Shown one piece after another: positions 42,528 to 52,752 of a DNA stretch of 64,000 nucleotides (within the stretch, counting starts at the first letter, position 1; every line of letters starts with the position of its first letter). The position numbers and the translations under genes are program-made. The stretch spans positions 533,501-597,500 of the forward strand of contig CM034390.1 of NCBI GenBank assembly GCA_019925095.2. The letters run 5' to 3'. The notes beneath the pieces are model-generated. The model was not told where the DNA came from and did no database searches. It saw nothing but the letters and a program-made list of their open reading frames with translations. The stretch comes from Dendrolimus kikuchii. Lineage: Eukaryota > Arthropoda > Insecta > Lepidoptera > Lasiocampidae.

Positions 42528-43970
42528 GCATTGTAAAATTTTGCCGGTAAAACATTGCAAAATTTGTAAATTATTTCAAAGTGTTAAAACTATTCAATAT
42601 TAATAGAATTTTGAAGTGTTGACAACACAGTGCCAAGAAAATAATATAGTACTTCATTATAACACTTACCATTCGTCTTTTAATTGTGTTATAATAAGTA
42701 CAAACTACGACAAGTAAGTGTTCCAAGTGGAATGTGCAACATTCGAAATCTTTAAGCCTTTGGTGATTTCTGTTATTACGAGCACATCGAGTGAAACCAA
42801 TTACGATAAATTATCTTCGTTTCTCAAGTTCGGACGAAGGGGGAAGTATTTTGCTTTATTCTACTGAACATGAGATGTAAGTACAATTACGAGTTTTCAA
42901 ACAGGATTGAACTTGTTTTAACACCTAACTGAAAATCTCAGTAGGGGAAATAAAACACCGAGGTTAGTAAACCGGTTGTTTACTTAAGCTAACCAAGAGT
43001 TAGTGTCAAAAATTAAATTGATTTTTAATTAATATGATTGAAAGGACATTTATCACAAACTTGTCTTGCTAATAGTGTTGTACTAAGACATAACATTTGT
43101 CATTTCACTGTAAAAGAAGACCACTTATCGGTGCAGAACCATTGTGGACAAATTTGTTTTTTATAATATTCTAGAACAATGACAATTTCTGAACAAAGGC
43201 TATAGCTGGATAAACATCCAGCTGCTGCTGGCTGAAGTTGAACAGCTTCTTTAATTCAGTGATAAAACACTGGGGTGTGTATAGATAGTCGGCCCATTTA
43301 TTTATTATTTGAGATATAAAGATAACTTTGGGTGGTTATAGCCTTCTAACCTATATTAAAGAAAGTTTGGATCTGTTCATGGTACATAGATGTGCCATGT
43401 GACTATAACCCACCTGAACATTGGTCTTGTAAACGAGGGCTTGTAAATTAAGTCCTCACAGGAGGCACCACAACTGATTTTCACCAAAGCCTAGTAATTT
43501 TTACATTACTTATTGACAGGATTAATAAAGTCAGTGGGACCAATGTCCCATAATTAAATATTAGAGACTACATTGCAAATTATTTGTAGTCAAGACTATA
43601 TTTTTGTCCTGATGTTGTACAACTTATTAAAGCATCATTGAGTGGCTTACAAGGGTGATTAAAATTTAAAGACAAGTACGTACTTTAAGTTAAAAAGTAA
43701 CACATCTAATGTCTTGTATGACAAGTGATCTAAGCCTTACTAATTATACAGCCAAGCCTATAAATCTTAGTGTAAATTGTTTAGACTACACAATACACAT
43801 AATGAGAAAAGAGATAGTTCACCTATTAAAAGTAGTGAATATAACAGACTCCATCCAAAGAGCTGCATTCAGATGGTTTTTGATAAAGAAGTCAGATGTT
43901 GATTTCTGCCCTCTTGGACCTCAGAGGTCTTAATTCATATGTAATATATTGTAAAACATTTTATATTACA
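42528..43970. other. DIRS-like element, 5' internal region
   Basis: The gag-like region would be expected here. There is no long ORF. The 74-codon frame at 43709-43933 has no clear domain, so any gag is not recognisable. Confidence 0.4.
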
Positions 43971-45640
43971 AATAAAGAGATTAATTAAAGTTAAGACACA
44001 TTGGTTAGTGACAACAAACATTCAACAGGCATATTTTCACTTACCAATAGCTAAACCTCATCCGGACATTCCTCCGAGTGGTTTATAGCAAGATTTTCAG
44101 CAAACATTTAGTTACACATTACAATAAGTAATTGTATTAATTACATATAAGAGAGCAGGGGTTAAAACAACAGCTTATCATCTTACTATTATAATAACAT
44201 AAGAGATAGTTTGATTAATCTTAAGACAGCAAAGTAGTGGTCTATTTGTATACTAATTTTAAACCTTATTTATACAAACTTATAATATCATAAGTGTCTA
44301 TGCTATGAGACTGTGACATTCTGTAAGATGATAAGAAGTATCTCAATTGATGTTTAAAGACTGGAAACTCCCCTCTTTATTGCTCTTGCTTTGTGGCTTA
44401 ACATTTGGCACAAAAATATTTGCTATTATAGCAAATTGGATTGCAGAAATCCTATAGACACCATATCCAGTTACTCTAGAATCAGTCAGGACGGAAGGTC
44501 CTTGATTCTCAAGTTGCAGAAACTCTGAGAATGTTCGATACGAGGATGGCATATAAGTTATCAAAAAGTCTATCTTACAATTGCCATCATGTGAGCATTA
44601 AATCTCAGGTGTGATCAAATTATTTGCTCCAATGTCTAAGGTCTGTTTTCCTATTGTTATAACTGTCTGGGACACCAGGCGAGGCAGAGTGAAATTGTCC
44701 TAAAAACCATAACTAAAAATAACATTTCTGATTTCAAACATGTGGAATAGATATATTACTACTCCTAAAGGGGTTATGACTAAATTGAGATTTTGCATAC
44801 TATGCAATTTTAAAGAATTGGCTTCACAATCACTATGCAAATGTTCCTAAAATTATTCAAACAGAGCAGGCCAAGAGGGAATATCTAACCCTACTGTTTA
44901 GCAAGACCTGAAATAAAGTTGGTCAAAGGAGAGCAGGGCTCAGAACCAGTACTCAAATAGCTGTATTATTCAGTCTTTTGACCTCAAATTCAGGTTGAGG
45001 TGCTCAGCTAAACAGGATTTGCTCACTGATTGGAAAGTGGGCCTGTAACCAATTTCTTGGAGTTCAAAGAGGAACGAGATGTATACTATGTTTGTAAGAA
45101 TAAATAGTCAGTGTATGACTCAAAGAGGTGCATATTGTACATACATGGTGAGAAAAGGACGTAATCCCTTTACCTAAAAAAGTAAATAAATAAAGATGCT
45201 TACCATATTGTTGAATCTCACAGAACAATGGAGCATAACTCTCTTTCTCTGCCACTTAGCTCTCGGGGAAGCTAAACTGAACGAGAAGCCAGATGCCAAA
45301 TGGTCCTAAAGTTCTGAAGTGGCTTCTTCTGCTCCAGGCCATGAAGGCTATGTTCAAAATTTGGAGCGTCCAAGGCATGAACTTATTTTCATCAAAGTAT
45401 GTGATGAATGGCCCCAGACAGGTGTGCTCATTTTTCTACAATGTATTCGGTAGAAATGAGACTTTCGGCTGGGCTTGGCAATTTTCCCCACCCAGCCTAA
45501 TAGAATACTGTCTTACTTGAACCAGGTTAAAGGAAATTTCCTTTTATTAATACCAGAATAGACCAAGGGCTTTCGGAGGCCAAACTTGAAAGCAAAGATT
45601 ATTAACAATTCTCATTTAAGACAGGAGGAAGATCTCAGTA
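43971..45640 (+). pseudogene. DIRS-type reverse transcriptase/RNase H, degenerate
   Basis: Motifs appear in the order expected for DIRS pol, across all three frames. NIQQAYFHLPIAKPH at 44020-44064 is RT block A with its usual D read as N. CGLTFGTKIFAIIANWIAEIL at 44392-44454 is the FGL...P..F/NW region. DSQVAETLRMFD follows at 44504-44539. GAQLN at 44999-45013 comes after a TGA in place of the usual Trp of GWGAQL (RNase H). KIWSVQGMNLFSSKY and PPSLIEYCL at 45362-45517 match the DLFAS...PPPSLI block. Many stops and frameshifts make it non-functional. Confidence 0.7.
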
Positions 45641-47108
45641 GATGGACAGACAGACAGATTGCCCCTTTTTGCTTAAAAAGTTAGAGTTTGAATGATCAAG
45701 TCTCTTACTGAATCACAAATGGCAAGACTTATCAAAGTAGTTGGCAGACACCTACTTAATAATACTTACAACTACAATTACTATATATCTACAATAGACA
45801 TTGCCAAAAATAAATTTTAAAAGGCTATCATATATTACTAGTTCTTAAGTTTTTTGAAATGGTGTAAATTAAAGTGTTTTCTATCTATCATATAATAACA
45901 TTATCAGAGATGTAAGATGATCATCAAATACTTAAGACCATTTCACTTGTCAAACCAGAAATTTAAAATGCTATTTGTCTAGAATATTAGCATTTCTATT
46001 TGACAAAATTAAAATAAATAAATAAAATTATATATATATAAGTATATATAATTTCATATTAGTAGCTGGATAGTCACTACTATTACTTGCCTCAGGCTGT
46101 AGAATCTATGATCTGTTGACACCAGGGCATCCCCAGACAATCAAAACAATCGGCTGGTAGCCACAACTTTGTGTAATAACAAGATTATAAATAAAATAAT
46201 AAGCAGTCTAGCTGGATGTTACGGAAACACCGAAATTATTGTTTTGTCCTGTAACACACATTAAACATTTTATAACAGTATCTGAGAGGTCAAAAAGCCT
46301 AGATAGAGAATGAGTACAAGTTTATACATTTCTATCATTATCTTGAAAGATAAAAATTGCTTAAAGAACCATAATTACTGTTTTCAGAGACATTGTATAT
46401 AATATTTTTTGTAAATATACAATATAGTACTCTATAAAAAAAAGGGGGGGGGGGGGAGAGATTAATACTACTCTACATATATATCTATTAGCTAGATGTT
46501 GATACAAGATGTTAGTTATAAAATGACCAGTACAAGAGATATTAGAGGAATCTTATAAGTATTGAAACATACAGATGTTTCTATTAATGATATCAGACCT
46601 AGTCAAGATTAGCTATAAACTAATTTTAGTTATTATTAAGGCTCTTTAGTTATGTTTACCTTTAGGTTTTCCATTTTTAATGGAAGATTCATAAGATAAG
46701 TTCTTTACCAAGGAACCTTGAGATCTTATCATCTAATCAACATTTTCTTTAAAATAATAATTGATTTCAGATAGGAGGATTATTATTTTTTCTTTCTTTA
46801 TTGTACACAAAGTAGTTACATATAAAACTACAGAGAGTGGTGATGTACCAAAACAAGATTAACAACTCCAAAGAGAGTTTTCTTCCAGCAAACCTAGGGA
46901 GACAGGGAGAGACTATTATCCATATAATAATATAAATCAATATTGTTGGAAATTGATAAATTGTGAGGTTATTAGTATTAATTTTTTTTTTATTTTTCTT
47001 CACAGACAAATTAAAATTCTTAAAGTAAATCGGATATACTTTGAGAAATATTTTAAATCTCTAATCATCATATGCATTGTATTACTTGTGTTTTCACCAG
47101 CAGATAAC
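45641..47108. other. DIRS-like element, 3' internal region
   Basis: Where a methyltransferase and tyrosine recombinase would be expected. No conserved block is recognisable and no long frame exists. A G14 run lies at 46443-46456. Confidence 0.4.
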
Positions 47109-47230
47109 AAACAGGTCTTCTAGCAACACTGTGTGTCGACAGAGACACATAATATAACTGTTTTGCATTCCAACAAAACAGGTATTATGTGTTGACTGAG
47201 ACACACAGTGTTGCAGCAAGTTTCTTGCTG
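47109..47230. repeat. Internal complementary region-like palindrome
   Basis: CTTCTAGCAACACTGTGTGTC at 47117-47137 equals the outer end of the right ITR. GACACACAGTGTTGC near 47200 equals that of the left ITR. Between them ACACATAATAT and ATTATGTGT, with ACTGTTTTG and CAAAACAG, form a hairpin. DIRS elements carry an internal complementary region built from both ITR edges, used in forming circular DNA; this looks like one. Confidence 0.65.
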
Positions 47231-47244
47231 GTGTGTGGAAGACT

Positions 47245-47411
47245 ATATGAATTGACAGCTATCTGACATCTATCATATCAAGGAAAGAGATGTCATGCTG
47301 GTGAGTGAAAGAGAAAGGTATAAAACCAAGGACAAATGGGTAAGTCTTAGACCATAGATAGTGTAAAGAGGCAAATATTTACTATGCTTTCTTCTAGCAA
47401 CACTGTGTGTC
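47245..47411 (-). repeat. DIRS-like right ITR
   Basis: Reverse complement of 42361-42527 with no difference found. It ends ACACTGTGTGTC at 47411. Confidence 0.9.
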
Positions 47412-47575
47412 TGATCAAATTGATCGTGTACTAGCAGAGGGTGATGTCAGGAGCCTTAAGAACAGATGAGCTTGCATGACAAGAGTTATGAATGTCAAAG
47501 AAGCAAGTGAGGTGTGTAAGAATAAGCCTGAATGGCGCTCTGTTGTCCGTGCCTGATGCTAGATTATGTATGTAT
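47412..47575 (+). mobile_element. RTE-like LINE, 3' fragment abutting the DIRS-like end
   Basis: Starts TGATCAAATTGATCG immediately after the right ITR and ends in a TATGTATG tail. A deletion removes the CTACCCCGCAAGGGAAC segment. No TSD can be read because its left side is the DIRS-like end. Confidence 0.75.
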
Positions 47576-47921
47576 GTATAATCTATGGGAATTAGATAAA
47601 TAATAATGAACAAAATGCACACAGCTTAACCACATGTTTCACGTGTAATACGTGTATGTAATAAGTGCTTTTATTTAGGTATAAATAAATCTAGTCTTTC
47701 GACTTTATATCTAGCCACATTTAGACGAGACTTTGAACTTTGCTCTTTAAAGATTTGTTGCTGGATTAACGATTAACGGACTTTGGGAAATTTAACGGAA
47801 GTTAACGAGTCCGTTGACATATTTTTAAGTTAACTTAAAAGTTAATCCGTTGCTCGAAATGTTAACTTTGTTAATTAACGATTGACGGATTAACGAGTTT
47901 ATGCCCATCTGTGAAGATAAG
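47576..47921. other. Unassigned stretch
   Basis: Contains several TTAACG/GTTAAC words around 47765-47890 suggesting a small degenerate repeat. No gene. Confidence 0.4.
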
Positions 47922-48160
47922 TACCAGGTGGTAGGGCATTTGCCCGACTGGATGGCTACCACTCCTAGTCTAAAGTATGTCGCCATAACTACCTTGAGTT
48001 GTGCTCCGGCATTAGTGACCAGGTTCCAGTTTCCCTTAAGAGAGCAGCAGCGCATTTGTAGCACCTTTGCTGTTGCAAAAGTCCATAGGCGATGGTAACC
48101 GCTTTCCATCAAGTGCGCCGTCTGCCTGTCTGCTGATCTCCTGCAATAAAAAAAAAACTC
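47922..48160 (-). repeat. Dispersed repeat B
   Basis: From ACCAGGTGGTAGGGCATTTG to ATCTCCTGCAATAAAA; the distal third is missing. Confidence 0.8.
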
Positions 48161-48398
48161 AACACTGGGTATGCCCACGTCACGAGCGATGTACTTCCTG
48201 ACATACCGACCCGAATTAATGAGCTATTTGAGTTTTAACTTGTACATATATCTTTTTGACACATATGGACGTTTTTAGGAGGCCTTTACCCAATCTGGGA
48301 CTCTTACATAATTTATCCAACTAAAAAACAAACAACAATAATTCTAACAATTAATTTAAAATTACTAATTAATTAACATACTAAGAATACCTACTGTG
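48161..48398. other. Unassigned stretch
   Basis: Begins with GTATGCCCACGTCACGAGCG, similar to a Jockey-type coding phrase near 51290 (GGACGCCCGTGTCGCGAGCG), so its left part may be a LINE scrap. Confidence 0.35.
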
Positions 48399-48945
48399 AA
48401 AAACTAAAAAGTATAAAATAACTTATTTCTAAAGCTATTATTATTAATATATATTATCTAAAACATCTTAAAGTCGGTGCTAAAATTACTAATTTTCAAA
48501 ATATAGTGATTTTTATGTTTTACTAAGCACCGACTTCAAGATGTTTTAGATAATATATATTAATAATAATAGCTTTAGAAATAAGTTATTTTATACTTTT
48601 TAGTTTTTGAAGTCGGTTTTTTAATCGAAGTTTTTTTTATTTTATTTGTTACTTTTTAGTGTCTAGCTATGTATGGGTAGACCTACGAAAGGTGCCGCGC
48701 ACCTTAAAAATTATAGGTCCCTAGAAACGGGGACAAAAAAATGTTCGTAAAATGAAAACTACTGGGCCAAACTATGTTAAATTTTTAGGGAACCAAATGG
48801 CCGCTATTCTGCGTCGAACAAAAAAAGAATCACGTAAATCGGACCATAAATCTCGGAGTAATCGGTGAACATACATAAAAAAAAAACAAAAAAAAACATT
48901 CCGACGAATTGAGAACATCCTCCTTTTTTTGAAGTCGGTTAAAAA
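48399..48945 (-). mobile_element. Foldback element F, copy 2
   Basis: The palindrome at 48399-48620 has arms of about 90 bp. It is followed by the shared body (CATAAATCTCGGAGTAATCGG on this strand) and the terminal TTTTTTTGAAGTCGGTT near 48945, which pairs with AACCGACTTCAAAAAA of copy 3. Confidence 0.75.
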
Positions 48946-49342
48946 GCTAGAATTAAAAGATTTTTTATTTTTTTAATATTTCTTTAATATTTCTTTATCC
49001 TTTTGACGTCATAAATATGTGTGCTAGTACTAAAACTATGAGGTTAGGACGTTCTTTAAACAGTAAAAAAACATCTCAATGTATTTAGCCGTCCACTTCC
49101 CTATTATTACCATAACAGGCTGTTAAAAATTATTATTATACTTCCCTAATATCTGACAAAAACGACGCAAAGTTTTTTAATCAATCTAACATTGAAGTTA
49201 GGCAGCTTCGGTCGACAACCAAACTTAAATGAGAGGACCTGGCAAACAGAAATTAACTAAGAAGTTTTTCTTAACATAAGTTCACCTTCAACGTACGATG
49301 ACCTTAGAAATAAGCGAACAGGTAAGTGTTTTATACAACAGT
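48946..49342. other. Unassigned stretch
   Basis: AT-rich; nothing recognised. Confidence 0.35.
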
Positions 49343-49500
49343 ACTGTTGCGGACAGAGAGCACCCCCCTGACCTGCCCGCTGGAGCACACCTACTCTCCG
49401 CGCCCCGCATACCGCCGACGCCCATAGCTTGCACAGTTAGCAGCTAGGCGTCGGACGGTATGCGGGATATAGGAGAAGCCTTGAAGGCAAAAATCATCAC

Positions 49501-50150
49501 GCGCAGATTCTTTGACCTTGCCCCCCATCACCCGAATCCTCTGGTGACGGAAACGGTCAACTATAAACCCACACCGAACGCTCCTATGAGAAATCGTCGC
49601 CCTCGCAATGCACTCATTGACGAGCCCGATGAAATCACCCGTCTCCTCGCGACTATGAACCCCCCGAGGCTCAGAACATCAGCCTGGCATAACAGACGCA
49701 GACAGAACAGACGCCGGAGAGCCCCCGGCTCGGATCCTCTTACACAAAGGTAAGACCCCACCAATCTCACTCACTCACTACAGACACAAGTAGCCATACA
49801 AGATTAGCATAGGCGTGTTGCTGGAGAGTTTCTTCCGCCGCTTCTTCTCCTCCAGCTATAACACGTTGCGAAGCGGTAGTAATGATAGCTAATAGATAAT
49901 TGGTCCCCAAACAGTCACTTCAGCCTGTTGGCTTAGCTCTTTCAGCCTTTAACGGCTAATTCTCAATATAGAGTCAATCCCCCGCAGCGGTCGAGCCGAG
50001 GTCGAACCTCACAGGAGGTGCCTCCTCGAGCGTGCTGCTCCCGGGCTGAACGCCTCCGCTCCCACGGAGTCGTGAAGCCCCCAAAGTCCGGTATCGCTGA
50101 AACAGCCATCTGCGGCTATTCAGCTGGGTCCAGTTCCAATAATAAAAAAA
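49501..50150 (+). mobile_element. Jockey-clade LINE tail, first of two
   Basis: The last 84 codons of ORF2 (ITRRFFDLAPHHPNPLVTET, NRRPRNALIDEPDEITR, arginine-rich end, stop at 49751-49753), a 3' UTR with the CGCTTCTTCTCCTCC and TTGCGAAGCGG motifs, then an A-run. The target sequence AATCATCAC lies at 49492-49500 and 50151-50159. Confidence 0.85.
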
Positions 50151-50159
50151 AATCATCAC

Positions 50160-50548
50160 ACACTACAGACACAAGTAGCCATACAAGATTAGCATAGGCG
50201 TGTTGCTGGAGAGTTTCTTCCGCCGCTTCATCTCCTCCAGCTATAACACGTTGCGAAGCGGTAGTAATGATAGACTAGGATCGACTCCGCCGGCGGAGTC
50301 GATAATTGGTCCCCAAATAATCACTTCAGCCTGTTGGCTTAGCTCTTTCAGCCTTAACGGCTAATTCTCAATATAGAGTCAATCCCCCGCAGCGGTCGAG
50401 CCGAGGTCGAACCTCACAGGAGGTGCCTCGTCGAGCGCGCTGCTTCCGGGCTGAACGCCTCCGCTCCCACGGAGTCGGGAAGCCCCCAAAGTCCGGTATC
50501 GCTGAAACAGCCATCTGCGGCTATTCAGCTGGGTCCAGCTCCAAAAAA
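50160..50548 (+). mobile_element. Jockey-clade LINE tail, second of two
   Basis: Same family as the first but shorter, starting ACACTACAGACACAAG in the 3' UTR. AATCATCAC flanks it at 50151-50159 and 50549-50557. It differs from the first by point changes and by a CGACTCCGCCGGCGGAGTCG palindrome inserted near 50280-50303, so it is not a simple recent duplication. Confidence 0.85.
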
Positions 50549-50787
50549 AATCATCACAATTCTCATTGACGACTTACCACTCTCTCTCTCGACTCTCTCG
50601 CACAATTGGCATTTTCATTACTTACTTCTTATCTATATTCTAAGTTATAGTTTAATATTAATCATACAGTCCAAGTAACCCGATTAGGCTCACGTGATAA
50701 CTCGCTTTTTTCATTGCCATTTATAAAAACCAATTATACTAAAAACACGTTTTTATACCGTGCCTGTCAGCAATACAATGCTTTATT

Positions 50788-51309
50788 GGTCGCCTTTCTT
50801 CAACTCGTCGATTGTGATGTCTCGACGTGTTGGTGAGGGGGCTTCGAGCTGAGGCTCTTTACCCCGGCTGCAGCTCGGAGGGCAAAACTACCCTCCGGTA
50901 ACTGTGTAAGGGAGCCGCCGTGGTGTCGGCGGCTCGCGTGGGCCAATCCGCGGCTTTCGGTGGCCTTCACGGCTTTGCGTGGGCTACGTCAGCGGCGTAG
51001 GTTGGCCAGTCTTGGCTTCCGATGGCCTTCCCGGGCTTCGGTTGGCCATCATTGGCGTCTGGTGGCCTATCTGTGGCGTTAGGGGCATAAATCGCGACCT
51101 CTTACATCACCCTAATCCCGGCGAATGAGGTCACGTGCGGTCGATAGCCAGGTTTTTCTTCTTCCGTCTGGGGGTCGCGCATGCAGCGGGGCGATCCCGT
51201 TCAGGTGGGTATGGCGGCAGTTGTCGGCGCGGTCGAATATGCGACGCGCCGACATCACCACGAACTCCTCCACCGACGGGACGCCCGTGTCGCGAGCGAT
51301 GACGTCATT
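50788..51309 (-). mobile_element. Jockey-clade LINE, another family, 5'-truncated
   Basis: A 522-bp minus-strand insertion with 11-bp TSD AATGCTTTATT at 50777-50787 and 51310-51320. The ORF end (51112-51309) reads VIARDTGVPSVEEFV, ARRIFDRADN and LNGIAPLHARPPDGR with a TAG at 51112-51114. The 3' UTR is G/C-rich with repeated GGCCTTC/GGTTGGCC words. There is no polyA. Confidence 0.8.
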
Positions 51310-51320
51310 AATGCTTTATT

Positions 51321-51819
51321 CAATGATGTCGATCCTTTTATAGGCAATTTATTTAGGTATAAAACTGAAATTACGAAAGAAAAAATAAAATAAAATAAAA
51401 TTAATGACGTTCTACTAATTGCATATATACTCGTATACTTTATTTTTATTATTTTCACTTTGATTTCATTAATTTTTTTTTTATATTATAACTTTTATTT
51501 TTAACATGTATCACGATTTTTTTTATGACATGATAATTATGACTTAAGAATGATATTGATAAATAGACAAATTGTAGTTTTTGTTTTGTGTTGTATTGTT
51601 TATTTAATTCCTTTTTTTATTTATTTTATATCTAATTTTCAATATTGCATCAAATTTATTATAATTTTCTTATAGTCGTATGAGCCAAATGTGTAACAAG
51701 AATTATTTTTTTAGTGGAAACTTAGTTGATATGTGTTTTATATTGTAAGAATTATAATTATTGTATGTTTCCCAAATAAATTAAATAAAATTTCGTAAAA
51801 AAAATTACATGTAATATAT
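51321..51819. other. AT-rich stretch, probable LINE 3' UTR
   Basis: Very AT-rich. On the minus strand it follows the ORF end at 51820 and may be its 3' UTR, as at 8851-9219. Confidence 0.35.
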
Positions 51820-51925
51820 AGGCCCTTAATCGCTGTCCGTTGGTAACGTTGCCAAAACGCTAGTCGCATTCCCAGACTTGATAGCAACGCTAATGCGTTG
51901 CCCTAAATACAGGCCACCCTTTTCT
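51820..51925 (-). pseudogene. LINE ORF C-terminal fragment
   Basis: Minus frame GQRISVAIKSGNATSVLATL and a stop shortly after. Paralogue of 9220-9330. Confidence 0.4.
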
Positions 51926-51955
51926 TCACGCGAGTCTTCTATCAAACGAGATGGT

Positions 51956-52024
51956 CGACACCTATCAAGGTGTCGATAAAATCCTATAATCTTCGAGACC
52001 CCATAGGTCTCGAAGATTATAGGA
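51956..52024. repeat. Two adjacent hairpins
   Basis: CGACACC/GGTGTCG at 51956-51975 is followed by a perfect 19-bp inverted repeat: TCCTATAATCTTCGAGACC at 51982-52000 and its complement at 52006-52024, with a 5-base loop. They end three bases before a Helitron CTAG. Confidence 0.7.
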
Positions 52025-52027
52025 CTA

Positions 52028-52230
52028 CTAGCTGTCCCGGCAGACGTTGTTCTGCCCTGAAGAAATAAAATTTAGAACCCGATTGCAGCGCCACCTACCG
52101 GGTCCAATTGTAAATCTAAACCATCCTCGAATCCACTTGAACACACACAAAAAAATTCATTCAAATCGGTCCAGCCGTTTAGGAGGAGTTCACTGTCAAC
52201 ACACGTACAGAAGAATTATATATATAAAGA
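52028..52230 (-). mobile_element. D-type Helitron, complete short copy
   Basis: 203 bp. CTAG at 52028-52031 with the GGCAGAACAACGTCTGCC hairpin; 5' start TCTTTATATATATAATTC at 52230 in A|TC context. One GCGCCACCTACCG block. Confidence 0.85.
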
Positions 52231-52231
52231 T

Positions 52232-52486
52232 ATTTAGATTAGGCTCCCATAGACTAAATAATTAACATAAACAAAAATTTTAAATGAACAAGTTGGCGGT
52301 AGGCTAAATAAAACTTTAACAATACTCATCGACACCTGACGCCTTTGTCTCCGTGATTACGGCTACTGAAAAGTGGCCGAAACGTCGGAATAATAAACAT
52401 CAAATAAATTGCCGCGCTTAAAACCCTTAAAACTTAGTTTTATTACGTGTACCAGTCGCGAAAACTTAAGAGAATATTATGATGTT
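52232..52486 (+). mobile_element. Penelope-like terminal repeat fragment
   Basis: Matches 11300-11567 from TTAGATTAGGCTCCCATAG through GTGGCCGAAACGTCGG to TCGCGAAAACTTAAG. The stem next to GAAAC keeps pairing through a G-T wobble. Confidence 0.7.
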
Positions 52487-52752
52487 ATGGATATGAAATT
52501 TCGGGTCTGGTTGTGGATACGGATATATCAATAATATCATATCGGTTTCAGATACTGTTACGGATATGAAATAATTTCGGATTCTCAGTTAGTTTCGGAT
52601 AGTTAGTTTCAATTATGGACATTCGATTTTCAAGGAATTGTAGTAAAATAATAAAATTAATAGATAATGATTGGGCTTTATTCTTAGGTTATCATTTGCT
52701 AATTACTCAACGAGTCATATAAGTAATTATTATAGCTACTCATTTTAAAGCA

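Larger units (their letters stand above)
42361..47411 (+). mobile_element. DIRS-like retrotransposon with identical inverted terminal repeats
   Basis: 5,051 bp bounded by 167-bp inverted repeats. The inside has a decayed RT/RNase H region in DIRS order and, next to the right ITR, a palindrome that repeats the ITR outer ends. No TSD is visible, as expected for elements integrated by a tyrosine recombinase. I could not find a recombinase or methyltransferase ORF. Polinton and hairpin transposons are less likely because RT/RNase H motifs are present. The element lies between an LTR fragment and an RTE-like tail. Confidence 0.75.
49343..50680 (+). repeat. Dispersed repeat G, copy 3, interrupted by two Jockey-type tails
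   Basis: 49343-49500 and 50558-50680 are the two parts of repeat G (TTGCGGACAG, GC-rich hairpin, then ATTCTCATTGACG and CTCTCTCGCAC). The gap holds two LINE tails. Copies at 5178 and 10019 lack them. Confidence 0.7.

Noticed and set aside
44343..44564. A 73-codon minus-strand ORF in the DIRS-like element
   Set aside because: Antisense shadow of the decayed RT region.
42361..47411. Polinton/Maverick or large TIR transposon
   Set aside because: Long ITRs fit, but size is too small, no polymerase B or integrase is seen, and RT/RNase H wording fits DIRS.
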